Assembly (NCBI GenBank): GCA_030388725.1
Contig: CP128857.1
Location: forward strand, 930,001-994,000
Length of the DNA stretch: 64,000 nt
Direction of reading: 5' to 3'
DNA from: Prodigiosinella aquatilis
GTDB taxonomy: Bacteria; Pseudomonadota; Gammaproteobacteria; Enterobacterales; Enterobacteriaceae
The position numbers were made by a program, and so were the translations under genes. Shown here in pieces: positions 45,520 to 52,257 of this stretch; position 1 is the stretch's first letter; the number at the start of each line of letters is the position of its first letter. Under the pieces are notes generated by a model. The model saw only the letters and a list, made by a program, of their open reading frames with translations, was not told where the DNA came from and searched no databases.

Positions 45520-46362
45520 TTATTGACGAATCAGGCGGCCCGTCGTTGTTTTTTCTTCGAAATCGCTGCGGAATGGGTTGATGTCCAGCCCGCCACGTCG
45601 CGTATAACGGGCAAACACGGTCAGTTTCTGGGGTTGGCAGTAGCGTTTGATATCATTGAAGATCCTTTCCACACACTGTTCATGAAACTCATTATGCTGA
45701 CGAAAAGAGATCAGATAACGTAGCAGACATTCTCGATCGATTTGCTTACCTTCATAGTTAATGACGACGCTGCCCCAGTCAGGCTGATAGGTCACCAGAC
45801 AGTTGGATTTCAGTAAATTGGAGCATAATGTTTCAGCGATATAGTCTGATTTTTCGGATATGGCGTATTTCAGATAATCCGGATTAAAGTCATAGTTGTT
45901 CACTTCAATATCCAGATCGTCAATATTGATACCGGGCAGTGTATCAATAGCCGAAGAGTAACCGGATAATCCAGGGTACAGCGTAACCTTGACATCTCCC
46001 TTGGCGGCTTCAGACAAATCGTTGATTAAGGTCGCGAGCAGGGTTTCAAGGTCTCGGAAACGGGTCTGATTGAGGCTGTTAAGGTAAAGTTTGAATGATT
46101 TTGACTCAATCAGGTTTTCAGAGCTGGCGGGAATAATAAATTCCGCAATTCCCACCACGGGTTTGCCTTTATTATTCAGCCAGGAAAGCTCAAATGCTGT
46201 CCACAAGTCGTATCCGGTAAACGGTAACGCCGGCGTATTCAAACCAATCACTTCCCGGCCACGGGCGCGGGGCAAGGCTTCCAGCAACTGGGGTGAGTAC
46301 TGGTCTGGATAATGGGAGCGGACGCCCAAATGTGTGATGTGATCTTTTTCCGTAATATGCAT
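45520..46362 (-). CDS. queF: NADPH-dependent preQ0 reductase
   Basis: Queuosine pathway enzyme of 280 residues reducing 7-cyano-7-deazaguanine to preQ1. The ATG at 46362 fits the E. coli length; the frame upstream overlaps the transporter gene. This is the long type II (YqcD) form. The catalytic Cys and Asp lie in NLLKSNCLVTYQPDWGSV, and the substrate and cofactor residues in LRYLISFRQHNEFHEQCVERI. It starts four bases after the upstream transporter stop, indicating an operon for queuosine precursor supply. Confidence 0.96.
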   Translation of the reverse strand: MHITEKDHITHLGVRSHYPDQYSPQLLEALPRARGREVIGLNTPALPFTGYDLWTAFELSWLNNKGKPVVGIAEFIIPASSENLIESKSFKLYLNSLNQTRFRDLETLLATLINDLSEAAKGDVKVTLYPGLSGYSSAIDTLPGINIDDLDIEVNNYDFNPDYLKYAISEKSDYIAETLCSNLLKSNCLVTYQPDWGSVVINYEGKQIDRECLLRYLISFRQHNEFHEQCVERIFNDIKRYCQPQKLTVFARYTRRGGLDINPFRSDFEEKTTTGRLIRQ

Positions 46363-46366
46363 GTAA

Positions 46367-47236
46367 TCAGTTCCTTGCCGTAGCGGTATTGATATAGCTT
46401 CTGAACAGTTTGCGGGTACCATAAATAGGGCCGACACCCAGCACCGCATAGCCTACTTTGATCAGAAATTGCGACAAAATCATCTCTTTGATTATCTCAA
46501 AACTTAGTACATTATAGAACGCCAGGGTACAAAAAATAATACTGTCCAGGGCAGACGCTGTAACGGTACTGGTAATCACTCGGATAAACAGATATTTGGA
46601 TTTGGTCAGGATCTTTATTTTATACAGTACGTAGGCATTAACGTTTTCAGAAACCAGATAAGCGAGAGATGAGGCCACCAATACCGCCATCATACTATGA
46701 ATAATGCCATTATAAGTTTGGCCGTATTCCCATTGGGGCAGTGGCGGAATCAGGCTGGTAATCCATAACGCCAACACGAAAAAAAGGTGGGCGAAGAAGC
46801 TGATGATAATCGTCCGTCTGGCCAGTTTCAAACCGTAAAATTCATTAAGAATATCCACCAGAATAAACGTAATGGGATAAACGAAAACCGCAGGTGGAAC
46901 AATCATATTCAATTTGGGAATATTAATGGGTTTAACACCGGCGATAGTGGAAAAAATAAAAATAACAGTTAGTGCGATACTGAGCAGAACATAAGCATGC
47001 CAGGAACGATCATGACGGTCACTAAGATCATAGGTAGTAACAATTTCTTTTCCACTATAAAGCTTTTTGTATAAGGCATTCAGTTCATGCCGATTGAAAT
47101 CTTCTGATATTTCACTATCAGTGAGTTCTTTCAGATCCATGCTGATGGTTTTTCCCGTAGCGAGAACCATGATATTGGCTGATAGTTTCCCGCTATGGTT
47201 AAAACCTAATAATTTAAACTTCCTGTTAGACTCCAT
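46367..47236 (-). CDS. yhhQ: queuosine-precursor transporter (YhhQ/VUT family) with N-terminal extension
   Basis: Inner-membrane transporter of 289 residues; E. coli YhhQ (about 221) takes up preQ0 and preQ1. The six-helix core begins near residue 80 (SWHAYVLLSIALTVIF) and includes YPITFILVDILNEFYGLKLARR, SSLAYLVSENVNAYVLYKIK and a C-terminal helix ending RKLF. The first 75 residues are an extra soluble segment (FKLLGFNHSGKLSANIMVLA ... ISEDFNRHELNALYKKLYSG). The ATG directly follows the stop of the upstream gene. A truncated second copy of this N-terminal segment exists at 50517-50723. Confidence 0.88.
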   Translation of the reverse strand: MESNRKFKLLGFNHSGKLSANIMVLATGKTISMDLKELTDSEISEDFNRHELNALYKKLYSGKEIVTTYDLSDRHDRSWHAYVLLSIALTVIFIFSTIAGVKPINIPKLNMIVPPAVFVYPITFILVDILNEFYGLKLARRTIIISFFAHLFFVLALWITSLIPPLPQWEYGQTYNGIIHSMMAVLVASSLAYLVSENVNAYVLYKIKILTKSKYLFIRVITSTVTASALDSIIFCTLAFYNVLSFEIIKEMILSQFLIKVGYAVLGVGPIYGTRKLFRSYINTATARN

Positions 47237-47611
47237 TTACAATCTTTCCTCTATGATATATCCCAAAAGCTTTATATCATGTGGTTTATTTTTATCTGCT
47301 GTAGACTGCTCTTCTGCTGATTGGATAATAAAGCCAGATGAGTATGAATAGCAGAGCATTGGTGTATTCAATACCAGTGCTGGTGGGCGTTTGATAATAA
47401 TAGTGTCGTTAGGTGAGAATTGATCACCAATAGCGGTCTCTACTTTTATCGCCAGCATATTTGCTTCATCGCCAAAGAAATAGGTTAACGGGTATTGAAT
47501 GGTTAACTGTCCAATTTTTTGTTCAAATACAGATAGTAGTTCTGACTGAGGAATTATCGGTACGGCAGAAGGATTTCTATTGCCTTCAAAAGAGATGGTT
47601 TTATTAAGCAA
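47237..47611 (-). CDS. phage-repressor C-terminal-like (S24-fold) protein
   Basis: Frame of 124 codons from TTG at 47611, preceded by AAGG. Its pattern, a variable N-terminus then FFGDEANMLAIKVETAIGDQFSPNDTIIIKRP and a final KLLGYIIEERL, resembles the C-terminal domain of CI/LexA-type repressors. The usual catalytic Ser (xxSM) is not present, so self-cleavage is unlikely. It is exactly in frame with the helix-turn-helix gene upstream, separated by one TAA codon and six sense codons. Either the two are separate subunits or this is one repressor broken by a nonsense codon. Confidence 0.6.
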   Translation of the reverse strand: MLNKTISFEGNRNPSAVPIIPQSELLSVFEQKIGQLTIQYPLTYFFGDEANMLAIKVETAIGDQFSPNDTIIIKRPPALVLNTPMLCYSYSSGFIIQSAEEQSTADKNKPHDIKLLGYIIEERL

Positions 47612-47629
47612 CTCGACCTTTTCAAGATC

Positions 47630-47851
47630 TTAATCTTCTATTTCTTCACAAGAAACGCCAAAAAAGTCCGAGATTCTGTTAACGGTCGATTGCTGCACGT
47701 TATTAACGCGACCATCAAGTATTTTATAGATTGTGGTTCGCGTAACGCCGGTGCGGTTTGAAAAAGAGGCTTTGGTTTCTCCGCGCGTACGCATCAGATA
47801 TTCAATATTTTTAATGATGTTTACTTTACGCTGGGCATTGGTTGTTTTCAT
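47630..47851 (-). CDS. XRE-family helix-turn-helix regulator
   Basis: Small DNA-binding protein of 73 residues with IEYLMRTRGETKASFSNRTG and VTRTTIYKILDGRVNNVQQSTVNRISDFFG, a Cro/CI-type fold. It ends at TAA (47630-47632); the frame reopens at once into the S24-like domain. It heads the unit XRE, S24-like, transporter, queF. A dyad at 48054-48084 upstream may be its operator. Confidence 0.85.
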   Translation of the reverse strand: MKTTNAQRKVNIIKNIEYLMRTRGETKASFSNRTGVTRTTIYKILDGRVNNVQQSTVNRISDFFGVSCEEIED

Positions 47852-48327
47852 GGTAATTCCTTCAGCAATAGCTTCTCAGGCCACTATATATCACGCCGTG
47901 ATGTCATCCAACCCTGAGCGGAACAAGATTCCATTTCTGTGGAAAAACAGAACACTCGTGAGGTTGCGAGCCAATATATTTCCAGTGGTGAGGCGGCGAG
48001 GCTATAGGAGAATAAATGAGTAAAACTGTAATGAATGCCTAAAAATCATAAAAAGTAGACACAAATAGCACCTTTATGTCTACTAATACGTTGACTTAAA
48101 CATTTGCATTGCGCTATCGTTTAGTTGGTCTGATGAATTGGCTATTGGCTGGACATAAGTTATTATTTTTTAAATTATAATTTGCTTGCTTGTTTTTTAT
48201 TGGAAATAACGAGATCTGTCATCCTCCAACACCAGGGGAACCAAAGAAGGGACGCTTGTATTTTGATGATTAAATACAGGGAGTGACTACTGTGGTGACA
48301 GCATCAATAACATCCCCCCGTGTAAGC
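47852..48327. promoter_or_regulatory. XRE upstream region with AGTAGACA dyad
   Basis: 476 bases without a gene. At 48054-48084, AGTAGACA and TGTCTACT form an inverted repeat spaced by 15 bases, extended by partly matching inner bases (CAAA and TTTA). This is a good operator candidate about 200 bases from the XRE start. The remainder is AT-rich, and the last part (48311-48327) is half of a GC-rich hairpin interrupted by the insertion element. Confidence 0.5.
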
Positions 48328-49819
48328 CTGTCTCTTGATCAGATCTCCTGATCAAGAGACTTTGCCAGTCTGTAGCCTTCAACCATATCCTGAAGTTTGA
48401 ACCAGCCATCCCATATGACTATCCAGCCCGGTTTTCCCGTTCGCTTACTGTCATACCATCGCCCCAGTTTTGCCAGTGACAGGCAGGCCCATTTCACTGT
48501 CGGGGGACTTTCCGGTAACGTTTTTCCTTCCTGCTTCACCCACAGCAACTTCCACTCCACCTCACTTAGCACCGATTCGCAACTTTCGTTCTGTGTTTCT
48601 TCACTCACGCCTCCCTCCCGTAACGCCAGCACCCTCACTGCCACGAACGCCAGGATTGTCACCATTCGCTCCAGATTGTCCCGCGTCTGCATCCGCAACT
48701 CTTCCACCCGTGCGCCGCCGCTTTTCCATGCCTTGTGGTATTCCTCTATCAGCCACCGCCGTTCGTAATAACCCACTATGGCCCTTGCCTGTTCCGTGTT
48801 TTCCACCTTCTCTGAGGTTAGTAGATGCCAGCAGGCCCCTTCCGGAGCCGCTTCCCGGCAGCAGATATACGTTAATGACAGCGATGCCTCTCCGGTTGCT
48901 TTTTTCAACTGCACGACGCTGTAGCTGATAAACATTTGCGTCTGACGGGCTGCCCGCCCACCTTTCTGTACCACATTCAGCGTATGACTGCCTGCCTCTG
49001 TCAGATGCGCCGGCAGGCTGAACAGTTTACCGGGAGCCTCCGCCAGCAGGCGGTTCTGTGCCGCCCGGACCACGAACCGCTGTCCCTGGCTGAGTTTATA
49101 GTCAAGGTAATGCCAGATATCTGCCTCCCTGTCGCTGACAGGGATAACCCGTGACTGGATTTCACCCAGCCGTTGTGCCATATGCTCAGAAGCTTTCTGC
49201 CATTTGTAACTCTCTTTCTCTTCATAAGGGCGTTGTTTACGCTGGTGTTTTTTACCGTAACTGTCTGATTCACGGCTCCAGCGCTGTTGTTCAATAAGAC
49301 CGACCATATGAGCACAACCTGGCGCATAAAGCAGGACGGAGTGTACCTGAAGCCCACGGGCGCGCTGGCTGTTGGTGATGTTACCCAGTTCTTCCCGAAC
49401 GGTACTGTGGCTGAAATTCAGTGAGGTGCTATCTTCCAGAGCAAGCAGGAGCGGGTGTTCAGCAGCGACTCTGGTCGTCGCAGCAAAACCGGCGTCAGCA
49501 ATGGCGTCAGGCAAAACGGCAGGGTTGCGCATCAGGCGATAGGCACCTTCAACTTCAGCAGAAGAATGGGAGGATTTCACGATAGACAGTCCAGTGTATT
49601 GAGCCAGTGAGGAAGCCAGGGTGACAAGCCGCCGGGTACGGCGTAAATCCCCTAATTCAGCGGATCCAAAAATGTCGTCAGCCCATGAATAACAATCAGA
49701 AAACACCATAACAGCACACCAGAAACAGGGGGGAGTATCAGATAGAGATCAACAAACGGAGAAAAGATTCAAAAAAATCCCCCGACAATTTTGCCGGAGG
49801 ATTTGTGTATAAGAGACAG
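48328..49819. mobile_element. IS50/Tn5-like insertion sequence (IS4 family)
   Basis: Intact 1492-bp element. One end, CTGTCTCTTGATCAGATCT, equals the Tn5 inside end; the other, CTGTCTCTTATACACAAAT read inward, is very close to the Tn5 outside end. The flanks carry a perfect 9-bp target duplication, CGTGTAAGC (48319-48327 and 49820-49828). One transposase gene fills it. GATC sites in the inside end suggest Dam control as in IS50. It is inserted in a hairpin that lay downstream of the rhamnogalacturonate lyase remnant. Confidence 0.96.
48339..49709 (-). CDS. IS50-like transposase
   Basis: DDE transposase of 456 residues, akin to the Tn5 transposase (476). Shared stretches are FGSAELGDLRRTRRLVTLASSLAQYTGLSI, LLALEDSTSLNFSH (first Asp region), ARGLQVHSVLL, PVSDREADIWHYL (second Asp) and YYERRWLIEEYHKAWKSG with the YREK-type Glu, then LERMVTILAFVAVRVL. 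It spans nearly the whole element. The coding frame is intact, so the element may be active. Confidence 0.95.
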   Translation of the reverse strand: MVFSDCYSWADDIFGSAELGDLRRTRRLVTLASSLAQYTGLSIVKSSHSSAEVEGAYRLMRNPAVLPDAIADAGFAATTRVAAEHPLLLALEDSTSLNFSHSTVREELGNITNSQRARGLQVHSVLLYAPGCAHMVGLIEQQRWSRESDSYGKKHQRKQRPYEEKESYKWQKASEHMAQRLGEIQSRVIPVSDREADIWHYLDYKLSQGQRFVVRAAQNRLLAEAPGKLFSLPAHLTEAGSHTLNVVQKGGRAARQTQMFISYSVVQLKKATGEASLSLTYICCREAAPEGACWHLLTSEKVENTEQARAIVGYYERRWLIEEYHKAWKSGGARVEELRMQTRDNLERMVTILAFVAVRVLALREGGVSEETQNESCESVLSEVEWKLLWVKQEGKTLPESPPTVKWACLSLAKLGRWYDSKRTGKPGWIVIWDGWFKLQDMVEGYRLAKSLDQEI

Positions 49820-49859
49820 CGTGTAAGCGGGGGGATGCTTGTTATGGATAACTCGTCGA

Positions 49860-50400
49860 TTATTCCTCTTCAGACGGCGGCTCACGCAGGCTGATGGCAT
49901 CATACATCACCATACCATCTTGCAACTCCAGTGTGACGCGATTGACATCCTTTTTCAGAATGCCTTCAGGTAGCGGGATATGGACCTCGTGGTATTTACC
50001 GCTTTGCATGGCTTCACGGTAAATGGCTTTATCATTGCTGTACTTTAGCGTGCTCAGTAGTTGATCGTTGACCTTCACCACTAGTTGCGGCGTAGTGGCC
50101 GGCGTCGTCATACCATTATTACTGGCTGCGGCAATAGCGATATTCAGTACCCGTGGTGATGCGCCGACATGGGTGTTGAACTGAATTATCCAACTGCCGG
50201 GCTAGGTCTGATCATAGTACCAATCCTGTGAGTCCTTACTTTTGCCAATTTCAAATGTCAGGTTGGCGGGCACTTGTGTCTGCCACTAATAATTACGTGG
50301 ACGGTCACCCCACTTGAATTCACCGGCGCGACGATCCGCCTTGCCAATATTCCAGATAAAAACTACAGTTTTTACTGGGGTCGCGGATTGCGCCGGATCT
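49860..50400 (-). pseudogene. rhamnogalacturonate lyase (RhiE-like) 3' remnant
   Basis: On the minus strand about 180 codons of the C-terminal part of a PL4 rhamnogalacturonate lyase are readable: FIWNIGKADRRAGEFKWGD, then QVPANLTFEIGKSKDSQDW, GSWIIQFNTHVGASPRVLNI and VTLELQDGMVMYDAISLREP. Two in-frame stops (after RPRNY, and after WYYDQT) break it, and the N-terminal two thirds are missing. RhiE is a secreted pectin-degrading enzyme of Dickeya-type pathogens. The last 83 codons remain open from 50111. Confidence 0.85.
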
Positions 50401-50454
50401 ATCTAAAAAAGAAAATGCGTAATGGAAAAACTATTCGCCAACTCAGCTTGTTAG

Positions 50455-50723
50455 TAGATAAAAATAAACCACATGATATAAAGCTTTTGGGATATATCAT
50501 AGAGGAAGGATTGTAAATGGCGTCCACCAGGAAGTTCAAATTATTAGGTTTTAACTATAGCGGGAAACTATCAGCCAATATCATGATTCTCGCTATGAGA
50601 AAAACCATCAGTATGGACCCGAAGGAACTCACTGATAGTGAAATATCAGAAGATTTCAATCGGCATGAACTGAATGCCTTATACAAAAAGTTTTATAGTG
50701 GAAAAAACCGTTACTACCTATTG
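50455..50723 (+). pseudogene. inverted, truncated duplicate of the S24-like/yhhQ junction
   Basis: About 269 bases match the reverse complement of 47030-47297 at roughly nine in ten positions. It encodes the last 19 residues of the S24-like protein (KNKPHDIKLLGYIIEEGL), a stop, then the first 65 or so residues of the transporter extension (FKLLGFNYSGKLSANIMILA ...) before running into unrelated sequence and a stop. The membrane part of the transporter is absent. Confidence 0.88.
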
Positions 50724-50828
50724 TATTAGTCGTGACTAATACAAATTAACGATGATCAGTCGAGTTATAAATAGGCATACGGTCCAGAGAATGGGGACGT
50801 TTATCCCTATCACTTTCGAGTCTTCTGA

Positions 50829-51488
50829 CTATTTTAGTTTTAGATCCCGTAGTTCATTCTGATATCTGACAGAAATTTTAAAGTAGTTCCAGAAATCGTA
50901 AATAGGTTGCATCGTGCAATATAGCTTAGAACGCATTACCGCTCCTTCCCAGCCACTCCAGAAAATAGCTGCCAGTTGTTTCGCATTAACATCAGACATT
51001 ATCTCTCCTGTGGATAAAGCATCAAACAGGCAAACAGAAACAAGGTGCTGCCAGTTATCCAGAATATTCTGAAGTTGTTTTATAAATGATGAAGGGAGTC
51101 CTGGGCTCTCCTGCATCATATTTCCTACCAAACATCCCCTAGTGAAATTGTACTTTTTTATCCCTTCACAGGCATCATTAACAAAGTTTTCGATACGTTC
51201 CATTGGAGCATAGGATGTATTGTGAAGATGTTTCTTCAGTTTGTGTTCAAAAAAACTGTCATATGTATTCAGAACTGTTTGCACATATTCTTCTTTACTT
51301 TTGAAGTAGTAATAGAATGAGCCCTTCGGTACATTTGCATTTTTTACAATGGCGTCGACACCAGTTGAAAGAAATCCATTTTGTGTCAGAAGTTCCAGTC
51401 CGCTGCGGATCAGGTCATTACGGGTATCTGAATATGTACTTTCTGTTTTCCGGGGCCTTCCGCGACCGCGCGTTTCACCTGCCATCAT
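50829..51488 (-). CDS. TetR-family regulator, NemR/AcuR-like
   Basis: Repressor of about 219 residues. The N-terminal DNA-binding part is RGRPRKTESTYSDTRNDLIRSG with helix-turn-helix VDAIVKNANVPKGSFYYYFKSKEEY. The C-terminal part has FTRGCLVGNMMQESPGLP with a conserved Cys, and IFWSGWEGAVMRSKL, hallmarks of the NemR/AcuR branch that senses electrophiles or acrylate-type compounds. ATGs at 51488 and 51485 both follow GGAG. It is divergent from the redox cassette at 52258, with insertion-sequence debris between. Confidence 0.82.
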   Translation of the reverse strand: MMAGETRGRGRPRKTESTYSDTRNDLIRSGLELLTQNGFLSTGVDAIVKNANVPKGSFYYYFKSKEEYVQTVLNTYDSFFEHKLKKHLHNTSYAPMERIENFVNDACEGIKKYNFTRGCLVGNMMQESPGLPSSFIKQLQNILDNWQHLVSVCLFDALSTGEIMSDVNAKQLAAIFWSGWEGAVMRSKLYCTMQPIYDFWNYFKISVRYQNELRDLKLK

Positions 51489-51639
51489 TCATCTCCGCAT
51501 GATCAATGTGTTGGATAATAACACAAGCTGTAGTGATGTAATGGACGTCTGACCCTGACCCAAAATCCTGCTCCATCCTGCTCCATTCAGAAACAGAATT
51601 CCGGCATGATGAATCCTCGCCTGAAAGGCGGTGGTGCCG

Positions 51640-51768
51640 ATGAAAAAATCACGATTTACCGAAGAGCAGATTGTTTTGCCCTGAAGCAGGCTGAACTGGG
51701 GACTCCGATACCGGAAGTCTGTCGCAAGCTGAGTATCTCCGATGCTACATTTTATATCTATGGACTAC
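51640..51768 (+). pseudogene. IS3-family orfA remnant with frameshift
   Basis: The start KKSRFTEEQIV is followed, after a one-base deletion in a T-run near 51676, by ALKQAELGTPIPEVCRKLSISDATFY in another frame. This is the N-terminal part of an IS3-family OrfA; the rest of the element is missing. Confidence 0.85.
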
Positions 51769-51930
51769 CTCCGTTTTGCAAGCACTGAACAGGTTTTTGG
51801 TTGTTGCTTACATCTATCCGACATCAGGAATTCCTGTGCCAAATGGCAATCCGCATACAGTCGCCTCAACACATGGACGGTCTCTGGGACCAGTATAAAT
51901 ATCAGGTTCTGACTGTGCAGGAACAATCTG

Positions 51931-52107
51931 TCACCATTTTTCGGTACGCTGTAACATCAGTGCGATAGCAATAGCCAGTGCATCATTGCCATCGTTTTTC
52001 TGCCCACGAACAAAAGGTTTTACATACTGTGGGCTGATGATTTTCACCTTCTTCCCCAGTTTTTCAAACTCCGATTGCCAGTAAAACGCTCCAGTACATG
52101 ATCTGAC
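51931..52107 (-). pseudogene. IS110-family transposase remnant
   Basis: About 58 codons on the minus strand read CTGAFYWQSEFEKLGKKVKI then ISPQYVKPFVRGQKNDGNDA and end at a stop. This is the RuvC-like region of an IS110-type transposase (ISPQYVKPFVxGxKND). Both ends are lost. The remainder of 51489-52257 holds no gene that I can recognise. Confidence 0.85.
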
Positions 52108-52218
52108 AGCGATTAATCAGCGTGGAATTGATATTTATCAATAAACCACACGATAACACGATGAAAAAAAACACAATTGTTGAATATTAGCAAAACAATG
52201 GGATAGTAGCATTAATTA

Positions 52219-52235
52219 TTAGACGATCGGTCAAT
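52219..52235. promoter_or_regulatory. TAGACGATCGGTC operator-like site upstream of pfl
   Basis: TTAGACGATCGGTCAA, centred on GATC, lies 24 bases before the formate-lyase start and forms an imperfect dyad with flanking AT bases. It resembles the TAGACC...GGTCTA layout known for NemR-type repressors, with one base missing in the left arm. Binding by the TetR product at 50829 is inference. Confidence 0.4.
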
Positions 52236-52257
52236 ATTAAGTTATGAGGTAACTAAA

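Noticed and set aside
51507..51525. TGTGTT...AACACA inverted repeat upstream of the TetR gene
   Set aside because: Arms of six bases in an AT-rich stretch; it does not resemble the candidate site upstream of pfl, so I do not call it an operator.
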